The position numbers and the translations under genes were made by a program. From positions 145,995-209,994 of the forward strand of contig NZ_QKZT01000003.1 in the NCBI RefSeq assembly GCF_003254055.1: 64,000 bases of DNA, given 5' to 3'. Origin of the DNA: Algoriphagus chordae (GTDB taxonomy: Bacteria; Bacteroidota; Bacteroidia; Cytophagales; Cyclobacteriaceae). The notes under the pieces are model-generated. The model was not told the origin of the DNA. It saw only the letters and a list, made by a program, of their open reading frames with translations, and searched no databases. Every line of letters starts with the position of its first letter. Positions within the stretch are counted from its first letter, which is position 1. Below are positions 56,693 to 64,000 of the stretch, piece after piece.

Positions 56693-57259
56693 TCAGCCGA
56701 TTTTTATTTTGTATTTACCTAGTAGGCCAGGCAAGCCATCCAAATCAAACTTGGCGGCTTTGATTCTGTTGAGCTCTGGGTCAATTGCATAATTAGATGC
56801 GTTTCTGAAATCAGCGCTTAGGAGCTCTGTTCTGTCAAAAGTGGCTCCACTTAGGTCAGAATGCTGGAAATCTGATCCTGATAAATATGCCTGTGTAAAA
56901 TCCACCTCTGTCAATTTGCTCGCAAGGAACTTGGTCTTTTTTAGTTTGAGATTGTAAAAACTGCAGTAAGCCATTTGACAGTTCTTAAAGGTAAATTCCA
57001 ACAGAAATGGGTTGGAAGTATGAAAATGAATTCCCAGCATTTTGCAAGAATCAAAAGTTACTTGTCGGAAGGAAACATCCTGCACTTTGAGATTGGAGAG
57101 ATCACAATTTTTGAAGCTGCAATTATCAAAACTTGCCCCACGGATAGATAAACCTGAAAATTTGCACTGTTCAAAGCTACATTGTTCGTATTCAATTGCT
57201 TGAAATCCCTCAAGAGTGAAATCTATGTTTTGGTAATGCTGATCGGTTTGGTAAGCCAT
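56693..57259 (-). CDS. Pentapeptide-repeat protein
   Basis: The 188-residue protein is made of A(D/N)LxX-type pentapeptide repeats: CSFEQCKFSGLSIRGASF, NCSFKNCDLSNLKV, DFTQAYLSGSDFQHSDLSGA and TELLSADFRNAS. Such right-handed quadrilateral helices include gyrase-protecting Qnr/MfpA proteins as well as many of unknown role. No special gyrase motif is visible. Located between the NUDIX gene and a gene-poor stretch. Confidence 0.88.
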   Translation of the reverse strand: MAYQTDQHYQNIDFTLEGFQAIEYEQCSFEQCKFSGLSIRGASFDNCSFKNCDLSNLKVQDVSFRQVTFDSCKMLGIHFHTSNPFLLEFTFKNCQMAYCSFYNLKLKKTKFLASKLTEVDFTQAYLSGSDFQHSDLSGATFDRTELLSADFRNASNYAIDPELNRIKAAKFDLDGLPGLLGKYKIKIG

Positions 57260-57867
57260 TGGATGTAGTTTACAAGCGTTTGGTTTTAGGCAGGCAATTT
57301 TAGGGAATTATTCTGATTTCTTTCCCATAGGCTTTGCAGAGGAAATGGAGATAATGGGAGGGCGCTTGATATTTTTTAAGAATACGAAAAAATTTTCTAT
57401 CCCGATTTTTAGAGTATTCAAAATGCTATACTAAAACCTTCCCAGTTGTGAAAAGGGCATACGTATTAATACGTATTTTTATTAACATCCATTGTATCAA
57501 CGATATAAATCTCTAATTTGTGTGTATATAAATTTGTTTGATCAAGTTTTTATTTCGGGTTTCTAACCAACTATAGTTTTTCGAATTATTATTTTCCAAT
57601 TGATATATGATATTTCAAGAGGAATTTATTAGCAGTTTTTAATTGAAAAGAGCTATCCCAGCTGGGCTTTTCTCATTAGCAAGAATTAATGCTTTTTTCA
57701 AACTTACTCTTTGGGAGATGTGTCCAAGGACTGAGAAGAACCTTCATTTTACTGTCTTTTATTAGACTTTGAATCAGTGAGGATACGACTAAGTTTTTAT
57801 TACGCCCAATCAGGGTAAGGATTATATTTTACTTATTTATTTCAACTTCAACTAAAACAATTTTATC
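57260..57867. promoter_or_regulatory. 608-bp gene-poor region with an 18-bp perfect palindrome
   Basis: ATACGTATTAATACGTAT at 57459-57476 is a perfect palindrome and looks like a regulator or plasmid-like operator site. No ORF is convincing. A palindrome CCCAGCTGGG occurs near 57657. Upstream of 57868 no clear TAnnTTTG box was found. Confidence 0.45.
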
Positions 57868-58410
57868 ATGGACGATTTATTAGCTTCAATCAAGCTTTTT
57901 GCAGGGAATTTTGCTCCAAGGGGCTATATGCTATGCCAAGGACAGCTGTTGCCTATTGCTCAGAACTCTGCCTTATTTTCACTTTTGGGTACAACTTACG
58001 GAGGAGATGGTAGAACCACTTTTGCCTTGCCGGATTTGAATGGTAGATCTGCAGTAGGTCAAGGCCGAGGCCCTGGGCTAACTGAGGTGAAACTCGGAGA
58101 AAAGGCTGGAGCGGAGCAGATTTCAATATCTGTTGCTAATCTGCCGAGTCATACTCATACTATGATGACGAGCTCTGCACCTGGCACTACAAATAGCCCA
58201 GTTGGAAATGTAATTGCTGCTTCCGAAGTAGTAGTTGAAAGAGGAGGTTCTCCTATACCTATAAATTGCTATGGATCTACTCCCAATGGGCAGTTGGCAG
58301 CTACTGCCATAGTTTCTACTGGTGGAAATATTCCAGTTCAGATCAGGAATCCTTTCCTAGGACTGAATTATATTATTTGTGTACAGGGAATATTCCCTTC
58401 AAGAAGCTAA
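57868..58410 (+). CDS. Phage tail collar domain protein (first of tandem pair)
   Basis: The 180-residue protein is a phage tail collar-type (MdpB-like) protein: IKLFAGNFAPRGYMLCQGQL, GTTYGGDGRTTFALPDLNGR and NLPSHTHTM, with C-terminal NPFLGLNYIICVQGIFPSRS. In bacteria such proteins are often surface or secretion-linked rather than phage. No other phage gene is near. It lies 11 bp before its paralog, so the pair is one transcript. The giant adhesin follows. Confidence 0.93.
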   Translation: MDDLLASIKLFAGNFAPRGYMLCQGQLLPIAQNSALFSLLGTTYGGDGRTTFALPDLNGRSAVGQGRGPGLTEVKLGEKAGAEQISISVANLPSHTHTMMTSSAPGTTNSPVGNVIAASEVVVERGGSPIPINCYGSTPNGQLAATAIVSTGGNIPVQIRNPFLGLNYIICVQGIFPSRS

Positions 58411-58421
58411 TCGACAGAGAC

Positions 58422-58967
58422 ATGGAAGAAATGATAGGAGTAATCAAATTATTCGCTGGAAATTTTGCACCCAGAGGATGGGCATTTTGCGAAGGACAAT
58501 TATTGTCAGTCAATGTAAACCAGGCATTATTTTCAATACTGGGGACCATTTATGGTGGAGACGGAAGAACTACTTTTGCCCTACCAGACCTAAGAGGTAG
58601 AGTTCCTATTGGAGCAGGTTCTGGCCCTGGTTTGAGTCCAATTCGTCTTGGGGCTAAGGGTGGAGCGGAGTCAACTACTCTGCAAGCATCTAATCTGCCC
58701 AGTCATACGCATAACCTAAACGTAAGTTCCAATCCTGGTTCAACAAATAACCCTCAAGGTGGATTCCTTGCCCAGTCAAATGTAACTATAGAGCGTGGTG
58801 GGGCTGCTGTTCCTACCTCAAGTTATACTGAGGCAGGGCATGCCAATATGGGAACAACTAATGCGATTGGTTCTACGGGTGGCAGTCAACTACTGCCCTT
58901 GCTGAATCCATACGAGGCTACTAGTTATATTATATGTATGGAGGGGATATACCCTTCCAGGAGCTGA
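58422..58967 (+). CDS. Phage tail collar domain protein (second of tandem pair)
   Basis: A longer ORF opens at 58266 inside the previous gene, but ATG at 58422 begins the collar domain (MIGVIKLFAGNFAPRGWAFC) and is the true start, giving 181 residues. The same motifs occur: GGDGRTTFALPDLRGR, NLPSHTHNL and closing SYIICMEGIYPSRS. It is a clear paralog of the upstream gene, sharing every motif over its full length. It precedes the giant adhesin by 55 bp. Confidence 0.93.
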   Translation: MEEMIGVIKLFAGNFAPRGWAFCEGQLLSVNVNQALFSILGTIYGGDGRTTFALPDLRGRVPIGAGSGPGLSPIRLGAKGGAESTTLQASNLPSHTHNLNVSSNPGSTNNPQGGFLAQSNVTIERGGAAVPTSSYTEAGHANMGTTNAIGSTGGSQLLPLLNPYEATSYIICMEGIYPSRS

Positions 58968-58980
58968 GTTCTTTTTTTTA

Positions 58981-59002
58981 ACCGACTCCTTTTGGAGTCG
59001 GT
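58981..59002 (+). terminator. Hairpin between collar genes and adhesin
   Basis: ACCGACTCC and GGAGTCGGT form a perfect 9-bp stem with loop TTTT, 13 bp after the collar stop and 20 bp before the adhesin ATG. The downstream T tract is short (ACTTTTAC), so it may attenuate rather than stop transcription. Confidence 0.55.
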
Positions 59003-59022
59003 ACTTTTACTTAAACTAATTC

Positions 59023-62000
59023 ATGATGAAACGCCCAGTAATCAAATCAATATTTTTTCTACTGTTGTTTATACTGAGTTCATTTTGTGCGCTGGCTCAA
59101 ACCACAGTTAACTTTAATAGTTATACGGAGAACCAAGGTTTATCAAACCCTCACACTGAAGGTGAATTGGAATTTGAAGTAATAAAAAGCACGAGTATAT
59201 GTACAGTATGTATTGGGATAGATTTTAATGATGGCAAAGATGGCACTCCTGGTTTGGATGATGATAATTTTGAAGTTAATGGGATAGTAGGTTGGAAAAT
59301 TTCCAAAGCAGATAATTCTTCGTTTCAATTTTTAAGTATTTGGCTTCAACATAGAGGAGCTGGCACTTCTACTTCAGGCACTATTAATGCATTTAAAGGG
59401 GGATTTCAAGTTGGGGCAGCTAAACCACTGATTTTTAACAGCTCTTCATCTGGAGTCAAATCATACGCTAGTGACCCGGATTTTTATGATGTGGATTCTA
59501 TATTGATTAAGGGTACGGATTTGTATTTAATACTAGACGAAATCACGTATGGAGCGCCGTTCGTAGTAGGTGATGCTGATCCTGCTGTAGTGACAGGGAT
59601 AAACCTTGTAGGGGCGCCTTTAAGTAATGTCACCTCTGTTCAATACCAGATTAGTTTCTCTAAACTAGCTAAAAATGTCTCTGCAGATGATTTTATCCTG
59701 ACTACAACCGGAACAGCAGCTGGAACGATAGGCACGGTTACGGGCAGTAATGCTACTTATTCTGTTCCTATTTCTGGGATTTCTGGAGAAGGGACTCTTC
59801 AACTGGATCTAAAAGCGGGAACAGACATCGCCAATGAAAATGATGTTATAGGAACGGCAGCTTTTACTACTGGGCAAATCCATAATGTCAGTCCATGTTT
59901 GGTAGAAGACTTTGAGGATGAAACTGTCGGATCTAAAGGCTTTAGCTACGGAGGTTTCGATTTTGTGATTACCGGCAATATGGAAGTACATACCGAGATT
60001 CCTGTAAGCGGAATTAATGGTTCAAGGAATGTTCTAAATAATACAGGGGTTGGTCCTTATATATTAACCTCCAACTCTGGTGAGATTAACTTGAGAAGGA
60101 TTGCTTTGTACCTGTCTTCAATTGCAGACGGAAGTAGTCCTACTAACGATGGAAGCATTACCCTAACTGGAAAAAAAGCAGGCAATATTGTTTATACGAT
60201 TTCCAAAGATTCGGGATTCCCCACAGACTTCTCAGCGAATTCTGGTTACTATATTTTAGATTTGAGAACTGAGGGAGGGACAGATAATTCTTTGCTATCC
60301 ATCGATCAACTAGAAATAACTTTAGGAGGCTCCTTCCAATATATAAACATTGATAATTTTGAATTTTGTGCGGATGATGTAGCTCCAAGTGGCTATACTG
60401 TTTCAATTGATCAAGACCCAATTACTCAAGATAATGAGAATGCGGTGAGCTTTACCTTTGCAGCTGCTGAGATTGGGACTACTTACGAATATACATTTAC
60501 AAGTTCTGGTGGAGGAACACCAGTGACTGGTACAGGTACTATCTTGACTGCTACAGATCAAACTACAGGGATAAATCTAAGTGGACTTGGAGTTGGGACA
60601 GTTAACCTTACTGTATCATTGACCGATGCATCCAATAATAGGGGATTGCCAGCCACTACTAATGTCCAAAAAAGAATCAATACAGCTCCGGTAGCTACTC
60701 CTCCTTCAGCTCCTGTGGTTATGGAAGATATTACAGTCGCTCTTGCAGATGATATTCAGGTAGCTGATAATGAGGGAGATGACCAAACAGTTACATTCAC
60801 GATTACGGGAGGAACGGTTACTCTTGGTACGACAGGAATCACATTTGGTGGTTCAGGGAATGGTTCTGCGAATTTCACCGCATCAGGTACTTTGGCAGCG
60901 ATCAATACGGCATTGGATGCAGCGACATTTACACCAGCATTGGATCTGTTTGGAACAAATGCCGGGATAATATCTTTCGTGACAAATGATGGTTCTGTTG
61001 ACTCGAATATAGCAACTGTAACTTTTGATATTCAGGCAATAAATGATTCTCCAAACTTCGGGACAATTACTGGCAATAAAGATTACAATGAAGGAAGTTC
61101 AGCTACTGATTTGGGAACTGTTTTATTGTCTGATGGTGACAATGTGTCTTCTCCAACTGATGAAACTATCTCAAAAGCAACCATAACCAATACAATTCCA
61201 GCTACAGGTGATATGATTTCTGTTGGTACTCCTGGACCATATGCCGTTTCTACAGCGGGAGATGTAACCACGATTTCTGGATCTGGAAGTATAGAAGATA
61301 TGATCGCTACACTGGCCTCCTTGACTTTTGAAAATACAACAGACGACCCTACCGAAGGTGATGCCAATATTAATAGAAGCATAACGATTACTGTGGAGGA
61401 TGACGATGCAGCGGTATCAAACGTGCTTACTTTTAATATTAGAGTGATTCCTACGAACGACGACCCCACATTAATAGGTTTACCAAATGATATTTCTGTT
61501 CAAGATGGTGTTGCAAGCAATATTGACCTTTCCACAGCAATTTTTGGAGATGTAGACTCCGGATCAGGCAATGTCTTGTTATCTTTCTTAGTTTCAGGAG
61601 GAACATTGTCTGCAACAAGTACAGCAGATGTCGCGGTAAGCTTCCCCATTCCAGGAGCAATGGATCTGGTAGGGACTGCAGCTGCAATTGGAGCCTTCCT
61701 GAACACTCCTTCCAACATTCTTTACACCAATGCACCAGGAGCCACAGGAGATAATGCTGCGACACTTAATGTTTCGGCAAATGATAATGGAAATACAGGT
61801 ACAGGAGGAGGCTTGCCAGTTAATTTGGGAACGATCAATATTGATGTTCAGGAATTGCCTTCGGTCAGCTCGGTTTCAGTACCTGCCAATGGCACTTATT
61901 CAGCGACTCAGAACCTTGATTTTACTGTTAACTATTCAGAACCAGTAATAATAAGTGGTGTTCCTAGCTTTGAATTAACTTTAGGAAGCACAGTTTATGA

Positions 62001-64000
62001 AGCTGAATACGTTTCGGGTTCTGGATCTTCTGCATTGTTGTTCAGGTATACCGTTCAGCAAGGGGATTTGGATACGGATGGAATCTCTGTAGGAGCAATT
62101 ATTACATTGAAAGGGGGAAGTATCCAAAATTCTTCTACTGTAGACGCAAGTTTGAACTTGAACAGTGTGGGGTCTACAGCTGCTGTATTAATAGATGCTG
62201 TGGCACCTGCTGCACCAAGTACCCCTGATTTAAGTGCCTCTACTGATACAGGATCAAGTAATACAGATAATATAACCTCGGACAATACTCCGACTTTTAT
62301 AGGCACTGCAGAACCAAATTCATTAGTATCTCTTCAAAGTAATGTTAATGGAACATTGGGTGCAGTAACTGCGGACGGTTCTGGAAATTGGTCATTTACA
62401 CCTGGAATTCCAGTTGCCGATGGTGGTCACGAAATTACTGCTGTATCGACCGATAATGCTGGTAATTCAAGTATTGCTTCAGCTTCACTGCAAATTGAAA
62501 TTGACACCCAGGCTCCACCAATTCCAAGTGTTCCTGATTTGCTATCAGGAGATGATTCGGGAATCAGTGATTCCGATAATATTACCAATGAAGTGACTCC
62601 TACTATAGAAGGTCTTGCTGAGGCTGGAAGCACAGTTGTCATCAGTAGTACAATTGATGGGGAATTAGGGACTACTTCAGTAAATGCTAGCGGACAATGG
62701 TCATACACTACTGTGACTAATTTGTCTGTAAATAAGCACGATATCACAGTAACAGCTAACGATGTGGCTGGGAATAGCAGTGCAAGTTCAGCTTCTTTGG
62801 GTTTGACGATTGATACATACGCCCCAATAGTAATAATAAAGAATTTGCTTGTTTATCAATTGGATGAAAATGGTAAAACTCCAACCTTAAATGTTAATGA
62901 TTTCCTACTTGGACTTCCATCAGACAATTTCTCTGCTGTAGGAAATATTGTTATAGCACTGAGTAAATCAACTTATGATTGCGCAAATGTTGGTTATAAT
63001 GTTGTTAGAGTTATTGCAACAGATGAAGCAGGTAATTCTGACTTTGCTGAAACCTACATTGAGATTCAGGATAATATTGATCCAGTTATTAATGCGAAAA
63101 ATATTACTCTAAATGTGGATGCATTTGGGTCTGTAAATCTAAGTTCAACGATGATAGATGATGGATCAACTGATAATTGTGGAATTGCAACTTGGGCTTT
63201 AAGCAAGACAATATTTACAGCAGCGGATGCAGGGCTTAATAATGTGACCTACAATATTTATGATTCTTTTGGAAATTTTGCATCCACAGTAGTCGAGGTG
63301 ACAGTTGTGGTGGTTCCAAATGTTTTGACTATAACAGCAGATCCAGGACAATCAAAACTTTTGGGAGCACTTGATCCAGTATTCACCTATAAAGCTTCGG
63401 GATTTGAGGGGGCAGATGATGAGACAATTTTGACAGGTTCACTAAGTAGAGCAGCAGGTGAAAATGTAGGCAACTATGCAATTACAGCTGGGGACTTGGA
63501 TGCTGGGCAAAACTATTCAATCAATTTTATTCCAGCTGATTTTGAGATCAAACTTGCCACTATCACAGGAGTCACTTTCACTGATGATAGTTTTGTCTAT
63601 GACGGCACAGCCAAATCCCTGGCTATAACGGGCACACTTCCAGTGGGAACAGCTGTCGCTTATACCGACAATTCTAGAGCGGATGTAGGAACTCACGAAG
63701 TGACCGCTACGATCTCGGGAACGAATTTCACTACTCTAGAATTGAAAGCTGACCTGACGATTACCCCAGCAACAGTCATTGGGGTCACCTTTACAGATGA
63801 TAGCTTTGTCTATGACGGCACTGCCAAGTCTCTGGCTATTACAGGCACGCTTCCAGTGGGAACAGCTGTTACTTATACCGATAATTCTAGAACGGATGTA
63901 GGAACTCAGGAAGTGACTGCTACGATCTCGGGAGCGAATTTCACTACTCTAGAATTGAAAGCTGACCTGACGATTACCCCAGCAACAGTCATGGGAGTCA
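59023..64000 (+). CDS. Giant secreted adhesin with Big/cadherin-like and MBG domains (partial)
   Basis: The frame opens with ATG at 59023 and continues without stop to the end, 1,659 codons, so the protein is longer than the window. A signal peptide (FFLLLFILSSFCALAQ) leads. Then come a C-rich ~270-residue head, cadherin-like and Big repeats (ITGGTVTLGTTGITFGGSGN, EITAVSTDNAGNSS), HYR-like DEAGNSDFAE and finally MBG repeats from ~63340 (ITADPGQSKLLGALDPVFTY). The last MBG units are near identical with 213-bp period. It is likely an outer-surface adhesin, possibly T9SS-exported; the C-terminal sorting domain is outside. Confidence 0.93.
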   Translation, partial: MMKRPVIKSIFFLLLFILSSFCALAQTTVNFNSYTENQGLSNPHTEGELEFEVIKSTSICTVCIGIDFNDGKDGTPGLDDDNFEVNGIVGWKISKADNSSFQFLSIWLQHRGAGTSTSGTINAFKGGFQVGAAKPLIFNSSSSGVKSYASDPDFYDVDSILIKGTDLYLILDEITYGAPFVVGDADPAVVTGINLVGAPLSNVTSVQYQISFSKLAKNVSADDFILTTTGTAAGTIGTVTGSNATYSVPISGISGEGTLQLDLKAGTDIANENDVIGTAAFTTGQIHNVSPCLVEDFEDETVGSKGFSYGGFDFVITGNMEVHTEIPVSGINGSRNVLNNTGVGPYILTSNSGEINLRRIALYLSSIADGSSPTNDGSITLTGKKAGNIVYTISKDSGFPTDFSANSGYYILDLRTEGGTDNSLLSIDQLEITLGGSFQYINIDNFEFCADDVAPSGYTVSIDQDPITQDNENAVSFTFAAAEIGTTYEYTFTSSGGGTPVTGTGTILTATDQTTGINLSGLGVGTVNLTVSLTDASNNRGLPATTNVQKRINTAPVATPPSAPVVMEDITVALADDIQVADNEGDDQTVTFTITGGTVTLGTTGITFGGSGNGSANFTASGTLAAINTALDAATFTPALDLFGTNAGIISFVTNDGSVDSNIATVTFDIQAINDSPNFGTITGNKDYNEGSSATDLGTVLLSDGDNVSSPTDETISKATITNTIPATGDMISVGTPGPYAVSTAGDVTTISGSGSIEDMIATLASLTFENTTDDPTEGDANINRSITITVEDDDAAVSNVLTFNIRVIPTNDDPTLIGLPNDISVQDGVASNIDLSTAIFGDVDSGSGNVLLSFLVSGGTLSATSTADVAVSFPIPGAMDLVGTAAAIGAFLNTPSNILYTNAPGATGDNAATLNVSANDNGNTGTGGGLPVNLGTINIDVQELPSVSSVSVPANGTYSATQNLDFTVNYSEPVIISGVPSFELTLGSTVYEAEYVSGSGSSALLFRYTVQQGDLDTDGISVGAIITLKGGSIQNSSTVDASLNLNSVGSTAAVLIDAVAPAAPSTPDLSASTDTGSSNTDNITSDNTPTFIGTAEPNSLVSLQSNVNGTLGAVTADGSGNWSFTPGIPVADGGHEITAVSTDNAGNSSIASASLQIEIDTQAPPIPSVPDLLSGDDSGISDSDNITNEVTPTIEGLAEAGSTVVISSTIDGELGTTSVNASGQWSYTTVTNLSVNKHDITVTANDVAGNSSASSASLGLTIDTYAPIVIIKNLLVYQLDENGKTPTLNVNDFLLGLPSDNFSAVGNIVIALSKSTYDCANVGYNVVRVIATDEAGNSDFAETYIEIQDNIDPVINAKNITLNVDAFGSVNLSSTMIDDGSTDNCGIATWALSKTIFTAADAGLNNVTYNIYDSFGNFASTVVEVTVVVVPNVLTITADPGQSKLLGALDPVFTYKASGFEGADDETILTGSLSRAAGENVGNYAITAGDLDAGQNYSINFIPADFEIKLATITGVTFTDDSFVYDGTAKSLAITGTLPVGTAVAYTDNSRADVGTHEVTATISGTNFTTLELKADLTITPATVIGVTFTDDSFVYDGTAKSLAITGTLPVGTAVTYTDNSRTDVGTQEVTATISGANFTTLELKADLTITPATVMGV
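63565..64000 (+). repeat. Near-identical 213-bp MBG repeats in the adhesin
   Basis: GACGGCA, inside VTFTDDSFVYDGTAKSLAIT, recurs 213 bp later (63601 and 63814), and TTTATTC-like differences are few. At least two copies are complete and a third begins at the window edge. Confidence 0.85.

Noticed and set aside
57868..58967. Prophage indicated by tail collar domains
   Set aside because: No capsid, portal, terminase, integrase or lysis gene nearby; such collar proteins occur outside phages in Bacteroidetes.

Overview
The window looks like a chromosomal segment of a Bacteroidetes bacterium of the order Cytophagales, most like Algoriphagus or a relative in Cyclobacteriaceae. The evidence is moderately low GC, near absence of Shine-Dalgarno signals, several candidate -7 boxes of the Bacteroidetes form TAnnTTTG, several TTG starts, many lipoproteins, and typical families: BT_3928-type DoxX protein, DUF547, DUF6503, DUF1599, HTH_40 helicase, a FloA/NfeD pair, and a giant MBG-repeat surface protein. 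The genus is inferred from gene content, not from a marker search. I saw no tRNA, rRNA, CRISPR array, insertion sequence or prophage.

Layout. 1-5.95 kb, minus strand: a tight operon of planctomycete-type redox proteins (DUF1549/DUF1553 cytochrome, Tat-type DUF1501 protein, secreted TIM barrel, membrane c-type cytochrome cut by the window edge). 6.1-8.5 kb: a divergent threonine degradation pair (SDR threonine dehydrogenase and kbl). 8.6-24.3 kb: housekeeping genes, including a DUF5715 protein, an XRE membrane regulator, cdaA-folP, Nmad1/DUF1599-BT_3928-aroK, a FadL-like porin, a Gly/Tyr-rich lipoprotein, proS, nfeD-floA, a WG-repeat protein, hemA and a helix-hairpin-helix protein. 24.4-39.0 kb, all plus strand: an orphan HSDR_N nuclease-like gene, a Crp/Fnr regulator, rhodanese, a DUF547 lipoprotein, an FAD oxidoreductase and a 4Fe-4S membrane protein, then two GT2 enzymes, a GT-C enzyme, small lipoproteins, an alpha/beta-hydrolase-OsmC fusion and a GH113-like glycosidase.

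39.1-44.5 kb holds the most unusual locus: a DUF4062 protein followed 17 bp later by a membrane-anchored STAND-type NTPase, facing a secreted 531-aa protein of unknown family. 44.5-48.8 kb: a candidate structured small RNA, a Gfo/Idh/MocA oxidoreductase, a decayed DUF2264 gene, a DUF1080 protein and a secreted endonuclease/exonuclease/phosphatase protein. 49-57.3 kb: an AsmA-like protein, a PRC-barrel protein, an HTH_40 helicase, an intergenic REP-like repeat cluster, a carboxylesterase divergent from a NUDIX-type regulator with a palindrome between them, and a pentapeptide repeat protein. 57.9-64 kb: two tandem tail-collar proteins, then the first 1,659 codons of a giant secreted adhesin that ends inside near-identical 213-bp MBG repeats at the window edge.

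How the genes work together. Threonine dehydrogenase and Kbl form one pathway. CdaA makes c-di-AMP and is translationally coupled to folP. The rhodanese, FAD and 4Fe-4S genes behind the Crp regulator look like a small redox module. The glycosyltransferase run resembles a surface glycolipid or glycan locus. The DUF4062/STAND pair resembles a sensor-effector pair and is the best candidate here for an undescribed defence or stress-response system, but no function is shown by the sequence.
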